This document shows positions 50,889-60,614 of a stretch of DNA of 64,000 nt, in pieces. The notes beneath the pieces are model-generated. The model was not told where the DNA came from, did not search any database, and worked only from the letters and a program-made list of their open reading frames with translations. Every line of letters begins with the position of its first letter. Within the stretch, counting starts at the first letter, position 1. This DNA comes from DASZWJ01 sp963813895 (GTDB lineage Bacteria > Pseudomonadota > Gammaproteobacteria > JAURND01), in contig CAWFAS010000004.1 in assembly GCA_963813895.1 (NCBI GenBank), forward strand, positions 592,645 through 656,644. Reading direction: 5' to 3'. The position numbers were made by a program, and so were the translations under genes.

Positions 50889-51803
50889 TCAAGGATTGCC
50901 TCCCTGCTTTACATATAAATTAAAAATTCTTTCAATTATTTTTGCATATTTTTCGCTTTCATAACGTCGATAAATCAAATGCCATGTGCTATAAACAGCA
51001 GGTTCAGGCAGTGTAAAAGTGCGAATATTTTTTGTTTGAGCTTGTAAGTTCCGTATTAGCAAGGGGATGCCGATACCCCAGATCGGTAAAGAATTAACTA
51101 AAAAAATAGCGTTCCTGGCTGAATCTGTTTTGATTTTCGTCACAGGATGCATATTTAAACGATAGAAATACCTCTTCATTTCGAGGCCGAGCGTAAGAGT
51201 CGGCAGATATTCCAGATAACCTGATTGATGAGAGATCAAACCATTTAATTCTTGATTCCTCTTCAGCTGTCTACCCAAAGAATGATGATAAATGCCTACG
51301 ATCGGTTCTTGATACAATAGATGACTCGTCAAATCAGGATGCATTTCTCCAGATTTAGAAGTGATGATCACATCCAATTCTCGATTTAACAGTTTTTCAA
51401 ATAGCAAAGATGATTTGTTAGATTCAATGGTTAAAGTTCCAGTGATTTTCATCAATTCGGCAGCAATAGTTTCCAGGGTCAGATCTGCCAACAATTCAGA
51501 AATGCCTAATTTCAAATCATTGGTAAATTCGACTTGCTTATTGAGGAGTAATTGCTTCGTCGTATTCAAATCCAGCAAATGTTTAGTGCTACGTTGTTTC
51601 AGTAGGTTGCCAGCTTGTGTTAACTGCATCGGCCTCACTTCTCTATCAACCAAAACTGTTTTCAAGTGTTTTTCCAGTTCAGAAATATGATGTGAAACGG
51701 CGGGTTGTGTTAAGTGCAAGATTTTTGCAGTTTTAGACATATTTAAATAATCGCAGAAAGTCACAAAGACTTGCAGAGACCTCAAATCAAGTAGTTCGCT
51801 CAT
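50889..51803 (-). CDS. LysR family regulator
   Basis: The 304-aa protein has an N-terminal winged helix (MSKTAKILHLTQPAVSHHIS) and a substrate-binding domain with ELLADLTLETIAAEL and GIGIPLLIR. It is divergent from the isochorismatase-type hydrolase gene with a palindrome in between, which is the usual LysR arrangement. It probably controls the hydrolase and the EamA transporter. Confidence 0.85.
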   Translation of the reverse strand: MSELLDLRSLQVFVTFCDYLNMSKTAKILHLTQPAVSHHISELEKHLKTVLVDREVRPMQLTQAGNLLKQRSTKHLLDLNTTKQLLLNKQVEFTNDLKLGISELLADLTLETIAAELMKITGTLTIESNKSSLLFEKLLNRELDVIITSKSGEMHPDLTSHLLYQEPIVGIYHHSLGRQLKRNQELNGLISHQSGYLEYLPTLTLGLEMKRYFYRLNMHPVTKIKTDSARNAIFLVNSLPIWGIGIPLLIRNLQAQTKNIRTFTLPEPAVYSTWHLIYRRYESEKYAKIIERIFNLYVKQGGNP

Positions 51804-51813
51804 ACCATCTCCT

Positions 51814-51834
51814 ACTATAAATAATATTTATAGT
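51814..51834. promoter_or_regulatory. LysR-type operator palindrome
   Basis: ACTATAAAT and ATTTATAGT flank AAT. It is 11 bp upstream of the LysR start codon. A second TTTATACTATAAA near 51891-51903 before the hydrolase gene may be a related site. Confidence 0.5.
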
Positions 51835-51919
51835 ATAGCAACGAAAATCCTTATATTTCTACCGAAAATAGGAGGTCATTGATAGAATTGTTTATACTAT
51901 AAACTAAAGGAGGCATCCT

Positions 51920-52501
51920 ATGTCGAACCCAAATCCTAACCATTCTGCCTTGATTGTCATTGACTTGCAGAATGATATTATTCACCCTGACGGCAAGTTA
52001 GGGGGATGCGCAAAAATGGCGGCTGAAACTCATCTGATAGAAAAAGTGAATAGCGCCATACAATCGGCACGTAGTAAAAATTGGCTGGTTATTTTTATTC
52101 GAGTAGGATTTTCCGCTGATTATGTAGAATGTCCCACCACCTCGCCATTGTTCAGCTACGTCCAGCAAGCTCAGGCATTACAATTGAACAGCTGGGGTGC
52201 AGAATTCCATAAGCATCTAGGGATTCAGCAAGAGGACACGATAGTGACTAAACACCGAGTCGGTGCTTTTTATGGCACATCATTGCCAGCCATTTTAGCA
52301 GCCAATCGAATTGAACATCTTGCTCTCTGTGGTGTTTCCACAGATTTTGCAGTACAAACCATCGCCCGTGAAGCCCATGATAGAGATTATCGAATCAGTA
52401 TTATTCAAGATGCTTGTGCTGCTAATTCTATAGAAGAGCATAAAAACACCATACATTTGCTGGAAAAATTTACCCATATCACGAATACTTGCGACTTATG
52501 A
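51920..52501 (+). CDS. Isochorismatase family cysteine hydrolase
   Basis: The 193-aa protein has the cysteine-hydrolase triad: Asp in LIVIDLQNDI, Lys in TIVTKHRVGAF and Cys in ALCGVSTDFAVQT. Members hydrolyse amides, carbamates or isochorismate; the substrate cannot be named. A strong AAAGGAGG site precedes it. It overlaps the transporter gene (ATGA) and is divergent from LysR. Confidence 0.85.
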   Translation: MSNPNPNHSALIVIDLQNDIIHPDGKLGGCAKMAAETHLIEKVNSAIQSARSKNWLVIFIRVGFSADYVECPTTSPLFSYVQQAQALQLNSWGAEFHKHLGIQQEDTIVTKHRVGAFYGTSLPAILAANRIEHLALCGVSTDFAVQTIAREAHDRDYRISIIQDACAANSIEEHKNTIHLLEKFTHITNTCDL

Positions 52502-53400
52502 AGCAACCCATTTACAAGCCAGAACCCCATCATCATGTCCAACGCCTTGGACGCGGTGTTGTCTATGCTATTTTTTCCGCACTTTCATTTGCGGTGATGG
52601 GGGTATTTGTCAAAATGATCGGAACCCAGCTGCCTACCGCCATGCCGATTTTCTTTCGGTTTGGAATCAGCTTTGTTCTATTATTGCCGTGGGTGTTTAT
52701 GAGTTCGGCGTTCCGCTTTAAGGTCACTCAACCAATACGTTATGTAGTGCGCATCTTATCTGCGCTATTGGCTTTATTTCTAGTGTTTTATGCACTCAAA
52801 TTTGTACCACTAATGAACGCATTATTGTTGAATAACACCGCACCGTTGTTCGTACCGATGATTGCTTATTGCTTAACTGGCGCAAAAACACCGCATAAAG
52901 CTTGGTTAGGGATTGTGGTTGGATTTATAGGAATTGTACTTATTCTGCACCCTAACCAAGATATTTTTTCCAACCCTGCCTCACTTATCGCATTGGCTTC
53001 AGGGATTTTAGCTGCGCTTGCCATCGTGCAGATACGCCTGATCAGCAAAACCAGCAGTGTGATACAGATGTTGTTTTACTCTTTTCTGGTCAGCACCGTA
53101 GTAAGCGGTGTCGTAGCTGGCATCCAATGGCAAACGCCAACAACGCAAGTATGGTGGTTATTGCTGGGTATTGGTATATTTGGCGCATTGTACCAGGTGT
53201 TCGCCATCTGGGCTTATGTTGCTGCACCGGTGCGATTGATATCGCCACTCATGTTTTTCATGGTGATCTTTGGTGGGCTATTAGATTGGAGCATCTGGGG
53301 ACATGTTCCTAGCCCAATGACGCTGATTGGCAGCGGAATTATCGTAATAGGTTCTATCATGACTATTTATTTTGGAAAAATTGGTCTGGTAAAAAAATAA
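52498..53400 (+). CDS. EamA/DMT family transporter
   Basis: The 300-aa membrane protein (start 52498, ATGA overlap with the hydrolase) has about ten hydrophobic helices in two EamA repeats. Such transporters export amino acids, drugs or metabolites. Paired with the hydrolase and LysR, it may export a product or the drug itself. The direction and substrate are unknown. Confidence 0.8.
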   Translation: MKQPIYKPEPHHHVQRLGRGVVYAIFSALSFAVMGVFVKMIGTQLPTAMPIFFRFGISFVLLLPWVFMSSAFRFKVTQPIRYVVRILSALLALFLVFYALKFVPLMNALLLNNTAPLFVPMIAYCLTGAKTPHKAWLGIVVGFIGIVLILHPNQDIFSNPASLIALASGILAALAIVQIRLISKTSSVIQMLFYSFLVSTVVSGVVAGIQWQTPTTQVWWLLLGIGIFGALYQVFAIWAYVAAPVRLISPLMFFMVIFGGLLDWSIWGHVPSPMTLIGSGIIVIGSIMTIYFGKIGLVKK

Positions 53401-53430
53401 TTCTTTAACTTAAATCTATTTCTGAGAAAT

Positions 53431-54231
53431 ATGCAACCCATAACCCCTTATCAAGATATTAATGAACTCTTGCTACTCACTAAAAGCGCACTGCAAGATA
53501 TTTTGGATAAAAATTTAGTTAACTTATATCTGTTTGGATCTTTAAGCTATGGTGATTTTAACCCAAATAGCAGTGACATTGATTTAGTTGTGATTACCAA
53601 CGACCCACTTAATCAACACGAGCTTAATCTGGTTAAACAACTCCATCGACAACTTCAAGAACATGACCCCAAATGGGGGGATAGAATGGAATGTTCTTAT
53701 ACGCCGATTCAGATGCTACAAAATATTTTACCTCCCCAAAAACCGAGGCCCTACTATGGTTGTGGTATTTTTTACGATGAAGCTCCTTATGGAAATGAGT
53801 GGATCATCAATAATTATTTATTATATCAACACGGAATAGCATTAATAGGCCCCGACTTCAAAACGCTAATTCCATCGATTGAGATGCAGGAAGTCCAAAA
53901 AGCCTGTGTTCGAGATTTGTTTCAAGAATGGGAGCCAAAAATTACAGATATTGAATGGTTAGACAACAGTCATTATCAATCTTATTTGGTAATGAATTTA
54001 TGCCGAATTTTGTATACTGTTTTATGCGGCGTTGCGGGAACCAAAAAAGAAGCTGCTGATTGGGCAAAAAATGAATTTGGATTGCACTGGCATAATTTAA
54101 TTGAAACAGCTGAGAATTGGCAATACGGTAAAACTATGTCTTTAAGAAATGAAGTGGTTGATTTTATCAAATTTACTATAGATAAAATTAAACATACTAA
54201 AATTTATCGAGAATATTTCATCAACAAATAA
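53431..54231 (+). CDS. Aminoglycoside nucleotidyltransferase-like (DUF4111 type)
   Basis: The 266-aa protein has the nucleotidyltransferase GSLSYGDFNPNSSDIDLVVI signature and a C-terminal DUF4111-like helical domain (KEAADWAKNEFGLHWHNLIE). It differs from the two AadA-like copies, so it is a separate type of ANT. A Met-Glu-Cys-Ser-Tyr strand may complete the site. The drug substrate is unknown. Confidence 0.7.
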   Translation: MQPITPYQDINELLLLTKSALQDILDKNLVNLYLFGSLSYGDFNPNSSDIDLVVITNDPLNQHELNLVKQLHRQLQEHDPKWGDRMECSYTPIQMLQNILPPQKPRPYYGCGIFYDEAPYGNEWIINNYLLYQHGIALIGPDFKTLIPSIEMQEVQKACVRDLFQEWEPKITDIEWLDNSHYQSYLVMNLCRILYTVLCGVAGTKKEAADWAKNEFGLHWHNLIETAENWQYGKTMSLRNEVVDFIKFTIDKIKHTKIYREYFINK

Positions 54232-54261
54232 GCCACTTAATTTATCATGCTGGATACAAGA

Positions 54262-54795
54262 ATGAAGCTAGATGTTCAAATTATAAAAGCCACAATAATA
54301 GATTACCCCGTCATTCAAAATATGGCTAGATTTTACGCTTACGATCTTTCTCGTGAATGCGGGTTTTTGTCAGAAGATTGGGCAATGCCTGAAGATGGAT
54401 TGTATGCATGCTTCGATTTAAAGCCCTATTTTGAAGAGGACTCGCGTCAGGCATACTTAGTTCGAGGCAATAACGAATTAGCTGGTTTTGTATTGCTCAA
54501 TCAAATTGTGTTTGATAATCATAGCGATTGGAATATGGGAGAATTTTTTATTTTAGCCAAATTTCAAGGCAAAGGTGTAGGCTGTTATGTAGCAAAAGCC
54601 ATATGGGATCAACATCCTGGCATTTGGGAGGTTCCCGTAATTCCGGAAAATCAATCGGCATTAAAATTTTGGCATAAAACGATCAGTCATTATATGCAGA
54701 ACCAATATCAAGCCGCCACTAAATTGGCTCGACCTGGTCAGAAACAGCCCTATCGCATTATTTTTACATTCGATACAACAAAGAAAGCTGATTAA
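54262..54795 (+). CDS. GNAT family N-acetyltransferase, copy 2
   Basis: The 177-aa protein is very similar to the GNAT at 6226-6765 over its whole length, with the same LAKFQGKGVGCYVAK and WEVPVIPENQSALKFW. The start at 54262 (MKLDVQ) is set by comparison; 54247 is possible. Here it is next to the alpha/beta hydrolase copy, while the first copies are 7 kb apart, which shows rearrangement. The substrate is unknown. Confidence 0.8.
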   Translation: MKLDVQIIKATIIDYPVIQNMARFYAYDLSRECGFLSEDWAMPEDGLYACFDLKPYFEEDSRQAYLVRGNNELAGFVLLNQIVFDNHSDWNMGEFFILAKFQGKGVGCYVAKAIWDQHPGIWEVPVIPENQSALKFWHKTISHYMQNQYQAATKLARPGQKQPYRIIFTFDTTKKAD

Positions 54796-54807
54796 GGAAA
54801 TATCTGC

Positions 54808-55779
54808 ATGAAAAAATTTTTAAAATTTACTTATCTTATTGTACTAACATTTGGCCTTGTGAGTGCACAAGCAAAGGTTTGGCAGCCATCGCCAGGGCAT
54901 ACACAAATACCCATATGGCCGGGGGCAGCGCCTGACTCGCAACATACAGCAAAGCCTGAAGAAATGAAAACAGTGAATGACCCTCTGGTCGCTGGCGAGC
55001 CATGGATTCAGATAAGTGATGTATCACAACCCACTATGACAGTCTATTCGCCAAAAGGAAAGAACACCGGTGTTGTAATGGTAATGTTCCCTGGCGGCGG
55101 ATATCAGATTCTAGCGATTGATCTTGAAGGAACGGAAGTTTGCAATTGGTTGACATCCCGAGGAATCACCTGTGTGCTCTTAAAATATCGAGTGCCGGCT
55201 CACAGGTCTGATCCAAATTGGGGAGCATATCCAGAATCATCTATGGCATTAGAGGACGCACAAAGAACGATGGGATTGCTACGTTTTCATGCTAAAGATT
55301 GGCATATCGACCCACATAAAATCGGCGTGATCGGATTTTCTGCGGGTGGACATTTGGTGGCAGCGATCAGCACGCATTTTAATCAGCGGCTATATGAGCC
55401 GATTGACGCGGCGGATAAAGAAAGTTGCAGACCCGATTTTGCAATCGCGATTTATCCAGGGCATTTGTGGATTGATAAAAAGAAATTTGAGCTGAATCCG
55501 AATGTACCTGTCACCTCCAAAACTCCGCCCACCTTCATGTTGCAAGCAGAAAATGACCATGAGGATAATGTGAATGATTCGCTGGTTTACTACATTGCCC
55601 TGAAAAACGCTGGCGTTCCGGTGGAGATGCATTTATATGCAGATGGCGGACATGCATTTGGACTAAGACGCACGAAATATCCAATAACGACCTGGCCTCA
55701 ATTGGTGGAAATATGGCTAGGTTCTATTGGGATTATTTCATCTGCATTGGTAAGTTCTAACGAATCTGTTGAAAGCTGA
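54808..55779 (+). CDS. Secreted alpha/beta hydrolase, copy 2
   Basis: The 323-aa protein has a signal peptide and the same motifs as the copy at 13709-14668: FPGGGYQ, GFSAGGHL and GGHAFGLR. Much of the length is identical by eye, with more differences near residues 130-145 and at the C-terminal tail. It starts 12 bp after the GNAT copy, so the two are likely cotranscribed. Confidence 0.8.
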   Translation: MKKFLKFTYLIVLTFGLVSAQAKVWQPSPGHTQIPIWPGAAPDSQHTAKPEEMKTVNDPLVAGEPWIQISDVSQPTMTVYSPKGKNTGVVMVMFPGGGYQILAIDLEGTEVCNWLTSRGITCVLLKYRVPAHRSDPNWGAYPESSMALEDAQRTMGLLRFHAKDWHIDPHKIGVIGFSAGGHLVAAISTHFNQRLYEPIDAADKESCRPDFAIAIYPGHLWIDKKKFELNPNVPVTSKTPPTFMLQAENDHEDNVNDSLVYYIALKNAGVPVEMHLYADGGHAFGLRRTKYPITTWPQLVEIWLGSIGIISSALVSSNESVES

Positions 55780-56061
55780 CTATTACCTTCATTTGGATGA
55801 ATCCCAAGAAATTGATTTTTTGAGATTCCATCGCTGAAGCTATGCATAATTTTATTGGGCGTCAGAGAAGTGATAAACTTTTCAGGAGTATCCTGGATGA
55901 TAAAATTAAGATTAGAGAATATTTTTTTAGTATTTTTTTGTTTTTTCTCCTTGAGGTTAATTAACAAAGAAGTTTGCAGCATTTAATGTTTTACGCTCAT
56001 AGTTAGGTTAAAATTTCCTTCTAAATAAATAGCTCTCAAAAACAATTTGCGGTGAGAAAAA

Positions 56062-56367
56062 TCAGGCAGCTTTAGACGTCATTATAATATTGGAGGCCAA
56101 AACCGCATTTTTAAAATGAATTTTTACCGATTTTCTCCTACTAAAGCGTTTTAAGCTCGATTCAATAAAATCAATTTCTGCTTGCATCGGCATTTTATTT
56201 CCTATTTGTTCCAAAATAGCAATAGACAAACAAGTTAAATAAAGGGACTTGCTTATATGCTGCGGTTTTGGATCATTTTCGGTGGCGAACAAATACAATT
56301 GGAAAAGTTCAGACTCTGAGAGTGTGGAATTCATTTTTAAATTAGTTGAAAAGTTATTATTTTTCAT
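56062..56367 (-). CDS. Small helical protein of unknown function
   Basis: The 101-aa protein (start 56367, with GGAG eight bases upstream) is helical with a basic C-terminal half (SSLKRFSRRKSVKIHFKNAV). I do not recognise it. It is isolated between the second hydrolase copy and the 443-aa gene, both on the other strand. Confidence 0.45.
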   Translation of the reverse strand: MKNNNFSTNLKMNSTLSESELFQLYLFATENDPKPQHISKSLYLTCLSIAILEQIGNKMPMQAEIDFIESSLKRFSRRKSVKIHFKNAVLASNIIMTSKAA

Positions 56368-56653
56368 GGCATATCTCCAATACATGGATTATCAAGATTG
56401 TTAAAACTTCAAATTCAAATAAGGGTTTGAAGAGGGAATAAATTGTCGATTTCTTTGTCCCCATATATCCTTAACCCTTGCTTAAAGCATATTAAGCCAT
56501 ATATAAACTAGAGTTAAAATTATGCTAAAATTTAGTTAAATACGCCGGTAAAGTTAGCTAGCAAAAAATGCTAGCTAACCTTAAATCTGTGTACAATATG
56601 TGATTTATTGTTCATTACCTTGATGAAAACAGTACTTTTAAAGGAATAATTTA

Positions 56654-57985
56654 ATGCATAGCAATGAAATACAGACCATTCAAGAGTTTCAATGGAAGGA
56701 TGTCCGAGAGGAAGTGGCGCAAAAAAATAGTGAATTGGCCAGAATTATAGATGAACTAAACCCTGGCCCTAAATACACAGTATTTAAAGCTTACTATCGG
56801 TTTGGTGGCGAAATTTTAAAAAAAGGGCATCTTTTTATTCCAGATAATAAAGGTACTATAATCCCATTAAATAGCAGCGATACCCCTACCTATCTACGCA
56901 GCAAATTAAACTATAACCTGGGTTCTAACCCTGTTGGCCTTCTTTTAAATCACATGGCAGAACTTTTTATTGTGATGGAGAATCATACAATTCCCCTTTA
57001 CGGGTTGATAGAACCTGGAAAAATTATAGGAACTTGGCGCATATTAAATCAAGGAGGTTCTCATAATCCTGCATTTATTTGGGATATGACAGCCGGCTCA
57101 CGATCGATATTTATGTTGCCAAAAGTTTCTGAAACTATGAGATTTAGTAAATTAACTCGTGCTTTCGGATTGAAAGCAGAAAAGCCAAATTCTCTGTTCG
57201 ATCATTGGGAGATTTTTAAAGAAATAGCCAATCATCCTGATTTCGGTGAAACCTGGACAACTGAAATATTATTTTTTTCAAAAGAATGGTTTGACAGATT
57301 AGATGACAAGAAATGGCGTGACTTCGAACTATATTTATTAAAAAATGCTTGGCGAGGAAGTGAATTTTTCCGTAACCAATTTATGTGGGACTTAGCTTTT
57401 TCTTTGATTCTTCAGGAGCGCAACATTAAACCCAATCCCTATATATCTGATACAGTAAAACATTTACTGGCAATAGGAATTGGTGCATTCCCTGGATTTG
57501 CATCTGCTCTAAGTGATGAGGCTGCACCAATTCAGAGATTACAAGAATGCATTGAATCGATATATCAACTTAGTGAATACGCACCAATAATAATGCACCC
57601 ACATTTTCTTAAAAAAGAATTATCAAGGCCAATTTATTATTCTTTGCAGTACCCGACAACAACCGAATTTTCCCCAAAATCAAGAAAGGGTTCTACTAAA
57701 ATATTTGATTTATATCAAATAAAATCTCTCTTAACAAAATATTTAGCGAATATACACTTAGATGCATTAAACCTTGGAAACACACCCATTTATGATTTAC
57801 CTGGAAAAATACAATATGACTTCTTCCATACTGATCCCGAAAATTATGCAGGCATTCGACCAAGCAAAGAAATTCCCGAAGAAGACAATACATTTGCCAA
57901 TGTCCCTGAAGGCATGAGTAAAAATTTTCCTATAAATAGTCAGTTTTTACGGGGATGCATACGTATTTCAGCTAAAATTAAATAA
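56654..57985 (+). CDS. 443-aa protein of unknown function
   Basis: No family is recognised. The protein has no signal peptide or membrane helix, is rich in aromatic residues, and contains GTWRILNQGGSHNPAFIWDM and IGIGAFPGFASALSDEAAPI in the middle. AAGGAAT precedes the start. Its 3' end overlaps the convergent methyltransferase gene by 8 bp. The long intact frame and good start suggest a working gene. Confidence 0.6.
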   Translation: MHSNEIQTIQEFQWKDVREEVAQKNSELARIIDELNPGPKYTVFKAYYRFGGEILKKGHLFIPDNKGTIIPLNSSDTPTYLRSKLNYNLGSNPVGLLLNHMAELFIVMENHTIPLYGLIEPGKIIGTWRILNQGGSHNPAFIWDMTAGSRSIFMLPKVSETMRFSKLTRAFGLKAEKPNSLFDHWEIFKEIANHPDFGETWTTEILFFSKEWFDRLDDKKWRDFELYLLKNAWRGSEFFRNQFMWDLAFSLILQERNIKPNPYISDTVKHLLAIGIGAFPGFASALSDEAAPIQRLQECIESIYQLSEYAPIIMHPHFLKKELSRPIYYSLQYPTTTEFSPKSRKGSTKIFDLYQIKSLLTKYLANIHLDALNLGNTPIYDLPGKIQYDFFHTDPENYAGIRPSKEIPEEDNTFANVPEGMSKNFPINSQFLRGCIRISAKIK

Positions 57986-58721
57986 TAGCATTACTCAGAA
58001 TATGTACAACACGTGGTCTCCCCAGCGGAGTTAAATAATTGATATGCTTAACATGCTTGAAACCAAGCTGTTCACCATATTCCTGAATTTCTGCGGCAGA
58101 GGTTTTGTAACCATAAAAAGTTCCATATTCTGTAGAAATTTCAAAAGATTGACCCTCGTTAGCTGTCGCATTATTAGGTACAGATGTGTGCAATATTGTT
58201 TCTAAAACTAGAGTACCGCCAGGTTTTAACCAAGTACAAATTCGTTTTAGTATCGGCAGTTGTTCTTCTTTTGAAAAATCACCTATTCCAGACCACATCC
58301 ACAAAATTGCTTCAACTTTTTTTATGGGACTGAAATTTTGAATATCTTGCTGAGTAATATAAGCTCGATGGGAATAGTGCTCTATTAAATGCTCGTAAAA
58401 AACTTCACTGCGTTCAACAATATAAATTTTTCCCTGGTACCCCTTATTTATTAATCTTTTTGTTACACGACCGTAACCACCAGCTAAATCAATAAGAGAA
58501 TGAGTATCAGCAATATATGGATAAACTAAATCAACATCACAGCCTTCTTCAAATCCTCCAGCAATAGCATAATCACGTAAAATATTTAAAGGAATCCTTT
58601 CATAAAACTCAAGCACATCATCATTTGTCCATTTATTTTTTACATTTTTTATATTGGGGATATTTATCGGTGGTATTGCTTTTTCGTTTGTACAAATAAT
58701 TGCATTCGTAGAATAAGACAC
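57978..58721 (-). CDS. SAM-dependent methyltransferase
   Basis: The 247-aa protein has a class I methyltransferase fold: motif I is SLIDLAGGYGRVTKRL, the acidic strand IVERSEV and the post-motif segments ILWMWSGIGD and WLKPGGTLVLET. It likely methylates a small molecule. It is convergent with the 443-aa gene and overlaps it by 8 bp. No other partner is near. Confidence 0.75.
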   Translation of the reverse strand: MSYSTNAIICTNEKAIPPINIPNIKNVKNKWTNDDVLEFYERIPLNILRDYAIAGGFEEGCDVDLVYPYIADTHSLIDLAGGYGRVTKRLINKGYQGKIYIVERSEVFYEHLIEHYSHRAYITQQDIQNFSPIKKVEAILWMWSGIGDFSKEEQLPILKRICTWLKPGGTLVLETILHTSVPNNATANEGQSFEISTEYGTFYGYKTSAAEIQEYGEQLGFKHVKHINYLTPLGRPRVVHILSNAII

Positions 58722-59531
58722 GTATCAAAACACCATTATGAGTTATTTACTATTACTCTCCTTGAATTAGGTACTGGAATCCTTGAAATTAATTAAAATT
58801 TAATGATATCATACAATTTCTTTTTAATACATTAACACTTGGAGAAAACCTATGAAATACGTACCAAATGTTCCAAACATACCAAATTAATATGGTGATT
58901 CTGTCAAGCTTAGTGTATCAGTGATACTAACGAAGAAATTATATTAATTTTAGCATTTTTTTTATTACTGGAACGTTAGAGTTATAGAGTTATATACTAA
59001 GCTTTACAGATGCACTGCCTGCATAAAAGCCAAAAGAAAATAAATCAATTAATTACCATTATTGTACTCAGTACAATTTTTATTTTTGCTGATCCAGAAA
59101 ATCTATACGAATCCCAAAATACGGCACAAGATAATATTACACAGATTCGCAATTTACTCCGCCCACACAGTGAATACTAATCCATTTATAAACTATTTAG
59201 ATTAAGGCATTATTAACTGATGTCACCCCCCTTCTGAATAAACAATCAATCTGAGGCAACTCTCGGCCAATTAGGAGTATCGTTGTTTCCGCTAAAATAC
59301 GAAGTTTCCATACATCTTTATAGATACCGATACTTATTATTGCCTGCTTCAAGAGGAATATCATATACGCCCTGAACCAATACTTAGCTATAAAACATTT
59401 TTAGATATTGAATAAAGCCCATAGCCATTAAATAGATTCCTTACTGATGAATCAAACTTCCTCGTTGCGATAGTATTTTGCTATACTTTCCCTGGCACGG
59501 AAATGAATCAAATAACGCAAGAGTCATCTAA
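58722..59531. other. Gene-poor stretch with two tiny ORFs
   Basis: A 12-codon ORF at 58852-58890 (MKYVPNVPNIPN) has GGAG at good spacing. A 56-codon ORF at 59010-59180 has a hydrophobic segment (QLITIIVLSTIFIFA) like a short membrane or signal peptide but no ribosome site. Nothing else recognisable was seen; it looks like decayed DNA. Confidence 0.35.
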
Positions 59532-59870
59532 ATGGAAAAAGAACCTATGGGCCATTTTTTGCCCTGTATTTGTACTGTAGATAATACCCATATGCCAGCA
59601 ATTGCTATAGTAAGTATCAATTCTGATAATCGGCTGGAAGTTATAATCGAAGCCGCAAGGGTAGATTATATAACCTCAGATCACATGAACGCCTATCAGC
59701 AAGCGATAAAAGATTATGAAGATACTTTATCAGAATGTTGCTCCATAACAGATCTGAATCTGCGTATACGACAGATGATATCAGGGCTAAAAAATAAGGG
59801 TTACGTTCTCACTCCGAAAACTATTAATAATCTGATATTCAATGCGGCTTCGCCAGATATTGTACATTGA
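59532..59870 (+). CDS. 112-aa protein of unknown function
   Basis: The protein has Cys at 12, 14, 69 and 70 (PCICTVDN and ECCSITD) and a helical C-terminal half. I do not recognise it. It is alone, upstream of umuD, and may be cargo or decayed DNA. Confidence 0.4.
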   Translation: MEKEPMGHFLPCICTVDNTHMPAIAIVSINSDNRLEVIIEAARVDYITSDHMNAYQQAIKDYEDTLSECCSITDLNLRIRQMISGLKNKGYVLTPKTINNLIFNAASPDIVH

Positions 59871-60185
59871 GCAGGTTAAATTTCACTCAGAGAATTAATC
59901 ATCAGTGTACAAATCTAATGAACACCTAAAAAGATTTATGGAATCGGATAATCATTTTGAGGTACTTACTTTGATTTTAGTCTATGAATTAAGGACATGA
60001 TCGAGAGTTAAAATATAATTTTTCAGCAAAAATAATTTTTCCTAGACTAATATGGCTTTAATCAATGAATCTGGTACACTCCTTTCATGGATGGTGATTT
60101 GGAGCAAAATACGTATTGGTGTGGGTGCAGGACAGCGCGAGAAAGCAGGATGCTCGATGAAGAAACATGAACAGGTATCTTAGCT
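59871..60185. other. Gene-free region before umuD
   Basis: No gene is seen in these 315 bp. There is no CTG-N10-CAG LexA box near umuD, so damage control by a classic LexA is not supported. The A+T-rich part near 60000-60070 may hold a promoter. Confidence 0.35.
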
Positions 60186-60614
60186 ATGCTTAACGCCATC
60201 TCCCAACTAGCCCCACAATGTCATTTTCAATTTCCTTTTTATTCTTCCAGTGTGCCAGCTGGATTCCCCTCACCAGTGGATGACTATATCGAAAGCAACC
60301 TGGATTTAAACGCGCTACTCATCAAACATCCTACCGCCACTTTTTTTGTGCGGGTCAGCGGTGATTCTATGATCAACGCTGGCATCCATGACCAAGATAT
60401 CCTGATTGTAGACCGTAGCCTTGAGCCAACCAATGGGCGCATTGTGATTGCGGCTGTTGACAGACAGTTGACCGTTAAACGCTTAAAAAAAACTCCTCAG
60501 GGTAAAGTGTATTTAATGCCTGAGAATGAAGCGTTTGCGCCGATTGAAGTCAAGCCGGAAGCTGAAATTTACATTTGGGGAATCGTGACCAACGTGATAC
60601 ACCCTGTGTCATGA
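60186..60614 (+). CDS. umuD: UmuD-like protease/mutagenesis protein
   Basis: The 142-aa protein is an S24 peptidase: the Ala25-Gly26 cleavage site in SVPAGFPSP, the catalytic Ser61 in SGDSM and Lys98 in TVKRL are all present. UmuD cuts itself and then partners with UmuC to form DNA polymerase V. The gene overlaps umuC by 4 bp. Confidence 0.85.
   Translation: MLNAISQLAPQCHFQFPFYSSSVPAGFPSPVDDYIESNLDLNALLIKHPTATFFVRVSGDSMINAGIHDQDILIVDRSLEPTNGRIVIAAVDRQLTVKRLKKTPQGKVYLMPENEAFAPIEVKPEAEIYIWGIVTNVIHPVS

Noticed and set aside
55698..55982. 94-codon minus-strand ORF
   Set aside because: It overlaps the 3' end of the second alpha/beta hydrolase and has no ribosome site.
60000..60185. LexA box in front of umuD
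   Set aside because: I looked for CTG-N10-CAG and found none near a plausible promoter.
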